Assembly (NCBI GenBank): GCA_028282725.1 | Contig: JANQHF010000116.1 | Location: 1-46,146, forward strand | Direction of reading: 5' to 3' | DNA length: 46,146 nt | Source of the DNA: Saprospiraceae bacterium | GTDB taxonomy: Bacteria > Bacteroidota > Bacteroidia > Chitinophagales > Saprospiraceae | Part shown: positions 19,301 to 26,677 of the stretch, in pieces | Position numbering within the stretch: the stretch's first letter is position 1 | Layout of the letters: the number at the start of each line of letters is the position of its first letter | Position numbers and translations under genes: made by a program | The notes under the pieces: model-generated | What the model saw: the letters and a program-made list of their open reading frames with translations, nothing else | Databases searched by the model: none | Told to the model about the DNA's origin: nothing

Positions 19301-19436
19301 TACAGGGATTCAATTTCTCGAAAGTCGCTTTAGCGAGATTGCCGGAAACAAAGATGACCCTTTCACCAAAATGTCAGTGTGGAAGCAGTATTGCCATGCA
19401 GTTATGAATTTCAAAGAGTTTATCCATCTTTTATGA
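16347..19436 (+). CDS. PSCyt1-DUF1549-DUF1553 cytochrome c protein
   Basis: A protein of about 1029 residues from 16347; an ATG at 16422 is an alternative giving 1004. I prefer 16347 because the basic KYR lies just before the hydrophobic segment. Numbered from the 16422 start, a haem motif CFICH sits at 41-45 (PSCyt1 domain). The DUF1549 region has GLPPTVDELQSFL and GERWARHWMDLVRYGES and ends with a second haem-like motif, CARCH, at 336-340 (CARCHDHKFDPI). A variable beta-rich insert follows, then DUF1553 (SRVIVNRIWHHIFGRGIV, FGLQGALPSHPELLD). The family is typical of Planctomycetes, is probably periplasmic, and has unknown chemistry, often beside sulfatases or glycan genes. The next gene overlaps its stop. 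Confidence 0.93.
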   Translation: MYDNDLNFLFCTVAFAIKYRNWIILMTLVLIGLIATSFWPSNKDDFQLPKKVDFNQHIRPILSQNCFICHGNDPESREAGLRLDTEEGAKAILESGNRAIVSGNPSRSTIVSRISSNEADFRMPPPESKKILSGQEKAMIKKWIRQGAEYKPHWSLVHPKKSLNPADRTLTNTEIIDKYVHQKIEEKGLVRSPGASRSALIRRVAYLVTGLPPTVDELQSFLSDSSVQAYVSMLDYYLSADAMGERWARHWMDLVRYGESMGHEGDYNISHAYEYRDYLIRAFNQDVPYDLFVKEHLAGDMLDEPRYHPTDHFNESQIGTGYFFLGEGKHSPVDIKEEESDKIDNMIDVTSKTFLGLTVACARCHDHKFDPIPTTDYYSMYGMIESSRLVPIAARKPSNQQDLIDELRTAKSYIRESIADQLMIQLEKEHERNELVQLTDYLLKSGASILPDSSMNILADFRSGERTGWYEEGIAFGGHASRGELLIDPETLEMDGLITDFASSRTLSGGVQGVLHSPNFTIEHDSIVVRARGNNGLIRVVIENFQVIQGPLWDFLEARVNGDEWKDYKLEMTLAKGRKAYIQFLPGDFIEHIYQIEPDDYIDVQYAVAFSGDHPIGSGSLRHPGQGVQQADITEVINSWKKGSASSSEAAIVSNLLFSNGRRIDIAPQNEHLSQYLNLSKELFDPTHFIGFTEGDAVFSPVFIRGGHENLSEYRTDHRFLEMFDNEMAHFPSGGSGRLAWAESLVHPDNPLTSRVIVNRIWHHIFGRGIVSTVDNFGLQGALPSHPELLDVLAVRFVQEGWSIKTLIRQIMLSETFQRSTVIMDENNELDPDNAYLSHFPIRRLEAEAIRDGILTVSGCLDRQMYGEGVPVHLSSFMTGRGRPKVSGPMDSYGRRSIYRTVRRNFIPEMMLAFDMPIPFSTFGKRNTTNVPAQSLTMLNDPFIHEQATYWAERVISQKDQRDEEKIEQIYLTAFSRKPNTEELDTGIQFLESRFSEIAGNKDDPFTKMSVWKQYCHAVMNFKEFIHLL

Positions 19437-20875
19437 ACGACCATTTATATATGAACAGACCGATGACAAGACGTGAAATGCTCACCTTGTCGCGAAATGG
19501 TTTTGGTTCACTTGCCTTGCTGGGCATACTTGGAAGTTCACCGATCGCTCCGTTAGCTGCCAGTAGCTCTCAAGTCATACAAGATCCCGGGGTACCCCAC
19601 TTTATGCCAAAGGCCAAGAGTATAATTTTCTTATACATGGATGGGGGTGTGTCACAAGTTGACTCCTTCGATCCAAAGCCAAGACTGATCAAGGAAAATG
19701 GTGAAGATCCTTACAAGAAATTCAAGGTGGACGCTACGCAGTTCAATAAGATCGGAACTTTGATGCGAAGTCCTTGGGAATTCAGACAATACGGTGAAAG
19801 CGGAATGTGGATCAGTGATTTGTTTCCACACATTGCCACTTGTGTGGATGATATTGCCATGATCAACAGTATGTATTCGGAATTCCCGGAGCATACGAAT
19901 GCCAACTACTATTTACATACGGGTATCGGCATTCAAGGAAGACCAAGTATGGGTGCATGGGTAACGTACGGACTGGGGAGTGAAAACAAGGATTTGCCCG
20001 GATATGTGGTAATCAATGGTGGTTTGACCCCTCCTGGAGGCCTGGACAATTTCAAAAATGGATTTTTACCTGCTTCTTATCAGGCATCTATTCTGAGGGC
20101 AGGAGATACACCGCTTGCCAATATATTACCCAACGAATCGCAGGAAGTCCAGAGAGAAAAATTGAAACTCATGAATGTGATCGACAAAAGTCTATTAAAT
20201 CAGTTGGGTCCCGTCGATCAGATAGAATCTACAATATCCAATTATGAGTTGGCCTTTCGTATGCAGGCATCTGTACCTGAATTAGCGGATATCAGCAAGG
20301 AAAGTAAGGCAACTCGTCAGTTGTATGGATTGGACTCAGATGACAAGCATTTGCGGGGATATGCAGCTCAATGTATTCTGGCGAGGCGATTGGTTGAGCG
20401 GGGTGTCCGGTTTATTGAATTGACCTGTCCCAACTGTGGGTACGATCGCTGGGACCAGCATTTTAATATTAAAGATGGACACGAAGCAAATGCCCATGCG
20501 GTGGACCAACCGATTGCAGGTCTGATCAAGGATTTGAAATCCCGTGGATTATTGGAACAGACACTGATTGTATTCACCGGAGAATTTGGACGTACCCCAT
20601 TTGCCGAAGAGAGACAACCACGAGGGCGGGATCATAATCCGCAAGCATTCAGTACATGGTTGGCCGGAGCAGGTATTAATGGAGGTACGATCTATGGGAA
20701 AACCGATGAATACGGGTATCGCGTCATTGAAAACCGAACGAGCATTCATGATTTGCATGCCACCATGCTTCATTTACTGGGTATAGACCATATCCGTCAG
20801 ACGTATCGATTTAGCGGCAGGGATATCCGGTTGACCGATGTACACGGAGATGTGATACATGATATTTTGACATGA
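19433..20875 (+). CDS. DUF1501 exported protein (alkaline-phosphatase-like fold)
   Basis: With the ATG at 19433 the protein has 480 residues and overlaps the preceding stop by 4 bases (ATGA). The N-terminus has a twin-arginine-type signal: Arg13-Arg14 then a hydrophobic run ending near PLAAS. DUF1501 marks are IIFLYMDGGVSQVDSFDPKP, GYDRWDQHFNIKDGHEA and TLIVFTGEFGRTPF followed by RGRDHNPQAFSTWLAGAG. The fold is related to sulfatases and phosphatases. DUF1501 genes are nearly always paired with DUF1549/DUF1553 genes as here, so the two products probably act together in the periplasm. The reaction is not established. Confidence 0.93.
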   Translation: MNDHLYMNRPMTRREMLTLSRNGFGSLALLGILGSSPIAPLAASSSQVIQDPGVPHFMPKAKSIIFLYMDGGVSQVDSFDPKPRLIKENGEDPYKKFKVDATQFNKIGTLMRSPWEFRQYGESGMWISDLFPHIATCVDDIAMINSMYSEFPEHTNANYYLHTGIGIQGRPSMGAWVTYGLGSENKDLPGYVVINGGLTPPGGLDNFKNGFLPASYQASILRAGDTPLANILPNESQEVQREKLKLMNVIDKSLLNQLGPVDQIESTISNYELAFRMQASVPELADISKESKATRQLYGLDSDDKHLRGYAAQCILARRLVERGVRFIELTCPNCGYDRWDQHFNIKDGHEANAHAVDQPIAGLIKDLKSRGLLEQTLIVFTGEFGRTPFAEERQPRGRDHNPQAFSTWLAGAGINGGTIYGKTDEYGYRVIENRTSIHDLHATMLHLLGIDHIRQTYRFSGRDIRLTDVHGDVIHDILT

Positions 20876-20962
20876 TTAAAGATCCCGTACAATCGGACAA
20901 GCCCTCGGTCGAATAATATTCTTGGGCGGAGGAAAATGCTATAAATTAATGGCAAAAGGAAT

Positions 20963-21115
20963 ATGGACAGAAACGGAAATTGTAGAAAATGCGGATGCAG
21001 AGAATTTGAAACCGGAGAAGTCAGAACAACAGGTGGTTTCTGGTCTAAGATCTTCGACATTCAAAACAGGCATTTCATTTCGGTAAGTTGTTATGATTGC
21101 GGATATACGGAATAG
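20963..21115 (+). CDS. Small zinc-ribbon protein (DUF2082/PF09855-like)
   Basis: This 50-residue gene is short but convincing. It has two zinc knuckles, Cys7-x2-Cys10 and Cys43-x2-Cys46, separated by TTGGFWSKIFDIQNRHF, and it ends SCYDCGYTE. The order of cysteines, the TGG turn and the CGYTE ending match a nucleic-acid-binding zinc-ribbon family I know as DUF2082. Family members usually run a few residues past YTE, so the stop right after Glu50 is early. A purine-rich GGCGGAGG lies about 30 bases upstream. It is 87 bases after the DUF1501 gene. Role is unknown. Confidence 0.8.
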   Translation: MDRNGNCRKCGCREFETGEVRTTGGFWSKIFDIQNRHFISVSCYDCGYTE

Positions 21116-21172
21116 TATAAGAAGTCATCCGGACGCACTGTTGAAAATATTTTTGATTTTTTGACGACTTGA

Positions 21173-21188
21173 CCGGGCAAAAGCCCGG
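21173..21188. repeat. Small GC-rich hairpin
   Basis: CCGGGC (21173-21178), AAAA loop, GCCCGG (21183-21188) make a 6-bp stem. It may end transcription of the zinc-ribbon gene or belong to the palindromic repeat block directly downstream; no strong T tract follows. Confidence 0.5.
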
Positions 21189-21215
21189 GATCAGGAAAAT
21201 TGAAGGGAGTACACG

Positions 21216-21274
21216 TCACCCGACTTTAAGTCGGGTGATAACTTAAAGCAAGGTGACGACTTAAAGTCGGGTGA
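21216..21274. repeat. REP-like palindromic repeat block
   Basis: Positions 21216-21238 form an 11-bp perfect inverted repeat with a one-base centre, built from TCACCCGACTT and AAGTCGGGTGA. About 20 bases on, 21258-21274 repeat GACTTAAAGTCGGGTGA, so the third arm could compete for pairing with the first. The layout resembles bacterial REP/BIME elements. Copies elsewhere in the genome would confirm this; none other was found in this window. Confidence 0.65.
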
Positions 21275-21400
21275 CGGTTTTTCTCGACTTTTTTCGGCCA
21301 AAGGGGTTACCTGATGCTCAATTTGATCATATATAAAGAAAGAGCTGCTCTTGGCTTACTTACAATGAGATGTACAGCTTTATAAAATAATTATCCTGTT

Positions 21401-21919
21401 ATGAGAAAAGTGATACTCAGCCTGGCCGTCAGTCTCGATGGATATATCGAAGGTCCTAATGCTGAATACGATTGGTGCTTTACCGATCAGGATTACGGGC
21501 TGTCCGATTTTTTCAAAAGAATCGACAGCGTATTCATGGGTAGAAGATCATACGAGCTGACACTTTCTATGGGCAATTCTGCAATGGCGGGTGTGCCAAA
21601 GTTTACCAATTATATATTCTCAAGGACACTTACACAAGTAAGGACGGGCGAAGTATTGATCAGGGAGAATATACGCGAAGAAGTAGAAAAAATAAAAAAT
21701 GAAGAGGGCAAGGACATCTGGTTATTCGGTGGAGCCGACTTGACAACGACTCTTCTCAATCTAAATCTCGTGGATGAAATTCAAATGGCTGTACATCCGG
21801 TAATCCTGGGAGCAGGTAAACCATTGTTCCAGGGAATCACAAATCGACTTCATCTCAAATTAGTGGATTGCAAAGAATATTCCAGCGGTCTGGTTGCCCT
21901 GACTTATCATCTTGAATAG
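21401..21919 (+). CDS. RibD C-terminal/dihydrofolate reductase-like protein
   Basis: A 172-residue cytoplasmic protein with the RibD C-terminal fold. Key segments are MRKVILSLAVSLDGYIEGP at the N-terminus, VFMGRRSYELT near 45-54, DIWLFGGADL near 108 and VHPVILGAGKPLF near 132. It should bind NADPH, but these single-domain relatives of DHFR are usually neither the folate nor the riboflavin enzyme, and their substrate is unknown. The gene is preceded by the palindrome block and followed closely by a VanZ-like gene (7-base gap). Confidence 0.9.
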   Translation: MRKVILSLAVSLDGYIEGPNAEYDWCFTDQDYGLSDFFKRIDSVFMGRRSYELTLSMGNSAMAGVPKFTNYIFSRTLTQVRTGEVLIRENIREEVEKIKNEEGKDIWLFGGADLTTTLLNLNLVDEIQMAVHPVILGAGKPLFQGITNRLHLKLVDCKEYSSGLVALTYHLE

Positions 21920-21926
21920 GAATTTA

Positions 21927-22496
21927 ATGTTTGTATTCACCTCAAAAAAAGAAAAAAGACTTTGGATTCTGGTATCCATTATATTCCTGACGATATTTTC
22001 GACGCTTTTCACAGGTCATCCCCTGGCAGAGTTATTTGCAGATCAAAATCACAGGGCTATATTTTTTCTGATTGGAATGGCCTTAGTTGCAATAGCCATC
22101 TTCATGCATGCCACTTCGAACAATACAGGCAAATGGGAATTAGGCTTGATCGTTGGTATTGTTGCAGTTTACACTATGTTTTTTCTTAGATTAGGAATGG
22201 CAGAAAGAAGTCATATCATTGAATACAGTGTTCTTGCCATTCTCATCCATATGGCTCTGATGGAACGAGGGATTTTCAATCATTCGAAAATAAAGACCGC
22301 CTTGCTTGCCTTCGTCATAACATTCCTGATCGGATTATTTGACGAGTGTGTTCAAGTACTGATTCCTTCAAGAGTCTTTGACTATTATGACGTTACATTC
22401 AATGCTATGGCCGCCGGTGTCGCAACTGGGTTCAGGCTACTTCTGCAGACAACGAGATCAATGATCAACAAAAAGCAGACTGATTTAGGTCGATGA
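21927..22496 (+). CDS. VanZ-like integral membrane protein
   Basis: Using the ATG at 21927 the product has 189 residues with about five or six membrane helices. The VanZ-family signature is in the second half: ERSHIIEYSVLAILIH near 95-115 and GLFDECVQVLIPSRVFDYYDVTFNAMA near 140-168. VanZ proteins are linked to teicoplanin resistance in Gram-positives, but most relatives are uncharacterised. A TTG start at 21912 inside the previous gene is possible but less likely. It may be co-transcribed with the RibD-like gene. Confidence 0.82.
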   Translation: MFVFTSKKEKRLWILVSIIFLTIFSTLFTGHPLAELFADQNHRAIFFLIGMALVAIAIFMHATSNNTGKWELGLIVGIVAVYTMFFLRLGMAERSHIIEYSVLAILIHMALMERGIFNHSKIKTALLAFVITFLIGLFDECVQVLIPSRVFDYYDVTFNAMAAGVATGFRLLLQTTRSMINKKQTDLGR

Positions 22497-22545
22497 ACAA
22501 TTTGGATCTTAATGACCCAAATTTTGATCAGAAAATGATGAAAGA

Positions 22546-23121
22546 GTGAGTATTAAGCAATTCAAAGCGTTTCTTTCCGGATTTGGACATGTCGATAATG
22601 TGATCCTGGACAAATATGTGAATGAATGGAAGGTCTGCGCCTTTCCGCGGAGGACGATCATGACAGCCCCCGGAGAGGTGCAACGTTATTGGTATTTTGT
22701 AGCTGACGGGATACAAAAGTCTTATTATATCAATAATGACAAGCAGCATGTCATGGCATTCACATATGCTCCATCATTTACCGGAATCCCTGAATCTTTT
22801 TTCCGTCAAGAGCCATCTCAATATTTTTTAGAAACAATAACGGACAGCATCTTTTTGAGGATATCATACGCCAGGCATCAATTAATGATGAAAGAACACA
22901 GGGAAATAGAAACCTTGTTTCGCAAATTAACCGAACACTTACTCATCGGGATTTTGGAGCGTTATTATGAATTGATGGCTTATGACATTCAAACCAGATT
23001 CAGATCATTTACTAAGCGTAGTCCTCATCTACTGAATATGATCTCCCAAAAAGATTTGGCCTCTTACTTACGGATAGATCCTACGAACTTCAGTAAGCTC
23101 ATCAATGCACAGAAAATATAA
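22546..23121 (+). CDS. Crp/Fnr-family transcriptional regulator
   Basis: A 191-residue cytoplasmic regulator. The N-terminal cyclic-nucleotide-binding-like beta roll shows PGEVQRYWYFVADGIQKSYY and an aromatic patch. The C-terminal helix-turn-helix is MISQKDLASYLRIDPTNFSK. An in-frame stop at 22525 with no intervening ATG makes GTG at 22546 the only sensible start. Bacteroidota commonly carry such short Crp-like regulators without a known ligand. It ends soon after its recognition helix. The target may be the neighbouring DinB or oxidoreductase gene; that is speculation. Confidence 0.87.
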   Translation: MSIKQFKAFLSGFGHVDNVILDKYVNEWKVCAFPRRTIMTAPGEVQRYWYFVADGIQKSYYINNDKQHVMAFTYAPSFTGIPESFFRQEPSQYFLETITDSIFLRISYARHQLMMKEHREIETLFRKLTEHLLIGILERYYELMAYDIQTRFRSFTKRSPHLLNMISQKDLASYLRIDPTNFSKLINAQKI

Positions 23122-23123
23122 AA

Positions 23124-23141
23124 TCTTGGTCTGTACCAAGA
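23124..23141 (+). terminator. Hairpin just after the Crp/Fnr gene
   Basis: TCTTGGT (23124-23130), loop CTGT, ACCAAGA (23135-23141) give a 7-bp stem starting 3 bases after the stop codon. The following TTGAATGATTG is only mildly T-rich, so termination may be weak. Confidence 0.45.
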
Positions 23142-23193
23142 ATTGAATGATTGATAGGAAGCATCTTTGCTCCATAATTGACAATACGGCATC

Positions 23194-23745
23194 ATGCAAA
23201 AATGGACTGATCAGATTGACCGGACAACCAAAAATTTCAAAGACGCATTTGGCCATTTAAATGCACGAGAATTGAATTGGAAGCCTGATGAAGCATCGTG
23301 GAGTATTGGACAAAATATTGAGCATCTCACCATCATCAACAGTAGCTATTTTCCTGCCTTGGAGGAACTTAGAAATGATATCTATAGGCTGCCTTTCCTC
23401 TCAAAGTTTGGCTTTATTGCATCATTTTTTGGGAAAACAGTGCTGAAAGCCGTGCAACCAGATCGAAAAAAAAGGATAAAAACTTTCCCTATTTGGAATC
23501 CAAGTTCGAGCAATTTACCATCAACTATTGTTGATGATTTCGTTCAGCATCAGGAAGAATTAAAACAGGAAATCCTGCTTTCCAAAAATCTGATTCTATC
23601 AAAGGCTGTCATATCCTCTCCTGCCAACAAGAATATATTTTACCCTCTCTCCATGGCCTTTGACATAATAGTTGCTCATGAACAAAGACATTTCCAACAG
23701 GCAAAAGAAGTGCTTTCCACCATGCAATCCGCTCAGGTGGAATAG
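23194..23745 (+). CDS. DinB-family putative metal-dependent protein
   Basis: A 183-residue four-helix-bundle protein of the DinB/YfiT superfamily. The metal-binding histidine triad is visible as His44 (NIEHLTII), His162 and His166 (AHEQRHFQQ). The N-terminal ARELNWKPDEASWSIGQ is also typical. DinB-like proteins bind nickel or zinc; some are thiol transferases acting with bacillithiol or mycothiol, while most are uncharacterised. No export signal. It stands alone, 72 bases after the Crp/Fnr gene. Confidence 0.9.
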   Translation: MQKWTDQIDRTTKNFKDAFGHLNARELNWKPDEASWSIGQNIEHLTIINSSYFPALEELRNDIYRLPFLSKFGFIASFFGKTVLKAVQPDRKKRIKTFPIWNPSSSNLPSTIVDDFVQHQEELKQEILLSKNLILSKAVISSPANKNIFYPLSMAFDIIVAHEQRHFQQAKEVLSTMQSAQVE

Positions 23746-23905
23746 GCATAACAATGATGGCCTGCCAATGGGGTTGAAATATTATTGAATTTGGTGCTAA
23801 ATCCTATTGGACCACTTAGACCTTCAGTCCGGGTAAACTAGATATTCATTTGAGGGTGATCGAAATATTTTCGCATGTCTGTATGGCAAGGACTATATTG
23901 TCAAC

Positions 23906-24874
23906 ATGAAAGCAGCTGTTTCAGCCCGTTATGGTTCTCCGGATATCATTGAGATCAGGGACATCGATATTCCCAAGCCCAGGGAAAATGAAGTCCTGGT
24001 AAAGGTACATTCCGTATCTCTCAATGCATCTGATATCGAATTTTTGCGCGCCTCTCCTGCATATATCAGGATCTGGGGTCCCTTCAAACCTCGATATCAT
24101 ATACTCGGTAGTGACATTGCAGGGACCATAACCGGGGTTGGATCCTCCGTACAACGATTCAAGACAGGAGACGAGGTTTATGGAGATATTCTCTTTGTTT
24201 TTGGAGGATTGGCAGAATATGTATGCGTACCGGAAAAACATCTATCATTAAAACCCGGATATCTTTCATTTGCTGAAGCTGCAGCAATACCTCAAGCTGG
24301 CTCGGTGGCCCTGCAAGGCCTTCGGGACAAAGGATCAATCAAAGAGGGTGATCATGTGGTCATAAATGGCGCTGGAGGTGGTTCCGGGTCGTTTGCCATA
24401 CAGCTAGCCAAAATGTATTGCACTACAGTAACAGCTATTGATCACGGCGAAAAGTTTGATCTGATGAGACAATTGGGAGCCGATCACCTGATAGATTATA
24501 CAAAGGATGATTTTACAGACAATCATTCCCGGTATGATTTGATATTGGATTTTGTTGCATCTCACTCCATCCTTGATTACAAGAGATCTCTCAGGCCCTC
24601 CGGACGCTATGTTATGGTTGGCGGACATATACACCATATCTTTCAGGCTGTTGTCCCGGGGCGCATGCTTAGCCAATTCTCTGACAAGAGTTTAGGAATG
24701 CTGGCAGCTACTCCTAATAAGGACCTGGAACTGCTCGCTTCATGGGTGAATGAAGGTTTGATAAAATGTGTAATAGACAGAACGTATTCTTTTGAGGAAG
24801 TCAGGGAAGCTTTATGGTATATGGAAAAGGGGAAGGCTCAGGGTAAGGTGATCATCCGGATTACTAAAACATAG
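23906..24874 (+). CDS. NAD(P)-dependent medium-chain oxidoreductase (quinone-reductase-like)
   Basis: A 322-residue cytoplasmic MDR enzyme. The N-terminal GroES-like domain (KAAVSARYGSPDIIEIRDI, GSDIAGTITGVG, FKTGDEVYGD) lacks the structural-zinc cysteines. The Rossmann domain has HVVINGAGGGSGSFAIQLA near 151-170, with LGADHLIDYTKDDF after it. The closest known type is the zinc-independent quinone oxidoreductase or NAD(P)-dependent alcohol dehydrogenase group. It lies 160 bases after the DinB gene with its own upstream region. Substrate unknown. Confidence 0.92.
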   Translation: MKAAVSARYGSPDIIEIRDIDIPKPRENEVLVKVHSVSLNASDIEFLRASPAYIRIWGPFKPRYHILGSDIAGTITGVGSSVQRFKTGDEVYGDILFVFGGLAEYVCVPEKHLSLKPGYLSFAEAAAIPQAGSVALQGLRDKGSIKEGDHVVINGAGGGSGSFAIQLAKMYCTTVTAIDHGEKFDLMRQLGADHLIDYTKDDFTDNHSRYDLILDFVASHSILDYKRSLRPSGRYVMVGGHIHHIFQAVVPGRMLSQFSDKSLGMLAATPNKDLELLASWVNEGLIKCVIDRTYSFEEVREALWYMEKGKAQGKVIIRITKT

Positions 24875-25000
24875 ATGTTGTTTTATACAGATCATTTCGA
24901 TCCTCCTGTGTAAAAATCATTCTGTACAATGACTTATATCAGTATCTAAATGTCCTCGTAAACTACCTTTAATTGCTGGTAGTTGAAACATGAAGGATTC

Positions 25001-25540
25001 ATGCCTGACAAGTTATTCTCGAATAATTCCAACTCGATGTCCTCCCCGACAATAATCATTGTATTTGGCTTGCCAGGTACGGGCAAAACTACATTTTCCA
25101 GGATGCTGGCACATAGGCTGGGTTGTCGACATTTCAATTCCGACATGATCCGGACCGGTATGGGTAAACGGGGCCAGTACAAGGAATCAGATAAGGAGTT
25201 GATCTACCAAAAAATTTTGGAGATGTCGAAAAAGCAATTGAAGCATCACTCTTCGGTGATTGTGGATGGCACTTTTTATAAAGAAGAATTGAGAAATCAA
25301 TTTTTGGACTTGTCAAATGAACTTGCTGTCCCCATTAGATGGATAGAAGTTACTGCTGATGAAGAAGTGATCAAAGAGAGGATATCCAAAAAGCGTAAAT
25401 ATAGTGAGGCTGATTTTTCAGTCTATGAGATTGTGAAGGCTTCATTCGATCCCCTAGAAAATGACCATTTGAAATTGAATTCATCGGAATTGGAATTGGA
25501 TAAAATGGTTGAATTGGCAATGAATTACATAGAGGTATGA
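25001..25540 (+). CDS. P-loop kinase (COG0645-like, Zeta-toxin-related fold)
   Basis: With the ATG at 25001 the protein has 179 residues; an ATG at 25037 would give 167. A Walker A motif GLPGTGKT is at 23-30 and a second strand reads SSVIVDGTFYKEELR, followed by an Arg-rich lid (KERISKKRKYSEADFS). This is the small-molecule kinase type that forms the C-terminal part of fused APH/P-loop proteins in many bacteria. Its last codons overlap the start of the APH-like gene by 4 bases (ATGA). The two products probably act on the same small substrate in the cytoplasm. Confidence 0.88.
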   Translation: MPDKLFSNNSNSMSSPTIIIVFGLPGTGKTTFSRMLAHRLGCRHFNSDMIRTGMGKRGQYKESDKELIYQKILEMSKKQLKHHSSVIVDGTFYKEELRNQFLDLSNELAVPIRWIEVTADEEVIKERISKKRKYSEADFSVYEIVKASFDPLENDHLKLNSSELELDKMVELAMNYIEV

Positions 25541-26568
25541 CTCGTCCGGAAGTACTCTCGTTTATGGAAACTTTGTCATCTGACAGTCCGGGAATTCCTA
25601 TAAAACTAATTGAGACACATATCTCCTGGGTGATCTTAACCGAATTTAAGGCGTACAAAATTAAAAAACCGGTCCAATTCAATTTCCTCGATTTCTCAAC
25701 TCTTGGACATAGAAAGTCGGCCTGTGAACAAGAAGTGATTTTAAATAAAAGATTGGCACCACACATGTACCTGGATTGTGTGCCCATAATAATCGAGGAC
25801 GACTTCATTAAGGTTGGATCTGAAGGTGGGCAAATATTGGACTTTGCAGTTCTGATGAATCGAATGGACGATTCTTTACAGATGGATTTGCTGCTCGAAC
25901 AAGCCAGGGTGAAAGAAGAGGATATCATTGAATTGGCAGAGGTTCTGATTTCATTTCATCGATATGCCACAGTGATTGAAGAAGGCGAAGATTGGAAAGA
26001 ACTGCATGCCGAATTTGAAGATATCATGACAGTTCTTTTTTATGTAGAGGACTGGTTTGGAAGTGATGAGAAAGAAGTAATTGAAAAATCTATTCATTAT
26101 TCATATGCCTTTCTGGAAAGTATTCAACAGAGAATTATTGAACGCAATCAAGCGGGATTTGTCATTGATGGTCATGGTGACCTGCATACAAGGAATATAC
26201 TATTGACAAAGCCTCCTACAATATTTGACTGTATTGAATTCAATGATGATTTTCGAAAACTAGATCTCCTGAGTGAAATAGGATTTCTTTGCATGGATCT
26301 GGAACGATTTGGCCGGAAGGATTTCGCCGATTTATTTTTGAAAATTTACCTGAACGAAATCATTTGTATAGAAAATGAAACGGATCAAAAATTATTTACA
26401 TATTATAAACTGTACCGGGCGAATGTAATGATCAAGATTCATTGTATTCGCGCCGCAAAAACAACTCCGGGAGACCAAGATTGGCATTACTTGATTAAGA
26501 GTATTCAGCAATACTTTTCAGTGTTCCGGAAATATCTGGATGAGTTGGAAGCTTCTTTTTTAATTTGA
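25537..26568 (+). CDS. APH-like kinase (COG2187 family)
   Basis: A 343-residue cytoplasmic protein with the aminoglycoside-phosphotransferase fold. The family-specific N-terminal stretch is YKIKKPVQFNFLDFSTLGHR (40-59) followed by ACEQEVILNKRLAP. The catalytic loop is HGDLHTRN (213-220) and the metal-binding Asp lies in DCIEFND (231-237). COG2187 proteins are often fused to a P-loop kinase; here the partner is a separate overlapping gene placed upstream. Antibiotic resistance is not implied: these proteins are widespread housekeeping-like kinases of unknown substrate. Confidence 0.9.
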   Translation: MTRPEVLSFMETLSSDSPGIPIKLIETHISWVILTEFKAYKIKKPVQFNFLDFSTLGHRKSACEQEVILNKRLAPHMYLDCVPIIIEDDFIKVGSEGGQILDFAVLMNRMDDSLQMDLLLEQARVKEEDIIELAEVLISFHRYATVIEEGEDWKELHAEFEDIMTVLFYVEDWFGSDEKEVIEKSIHYSYAFLESIQQRIIERNQAGFVIDGHGDLHTRNILLTKPPTIFDCIEFNDDFRKLDLLSEIGFLCMDLERFGRKDFADLFLKIYLNEIICIENETDQKLFTYYKLYRANVMIKIHCIRAAKTTPGDQDWHYLIKSIQQYFSVFRKYLDELEASFLI

Positions 26569-26677
26569 ATTTTTATCGTATATGGACCAGGCCAATTATT
26601 CCAATTGAAACCTGTTTGACCGGCCTTTTGTTCAGGCTTTATTTCAATATTCTATCACTCAATTTATAGAATAAAAA

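Noticed and set aside
21171-21274. CRISPR array
   Set aside because: Only one palindrome plus one partial copy, with no regular spacers and no cas genes.
25001-25540. Zeta-type toxin of a toxin-antitoxin pair
   Set aside because: The P-loop fold is similar, but the downstream overlapping gene is an APH-like kinase and not an antitoxin.
25371-25928. A 185-codon minus-strand frame
   Set aside because: Antisense to the overlapping kinase genes, which carry clear motifs.
25537-26568. Aminoglycoside resistance gene
   Set aside because: The N-terminal pattern is that of the general COG2187 family; nothing points to antibiotic modification.
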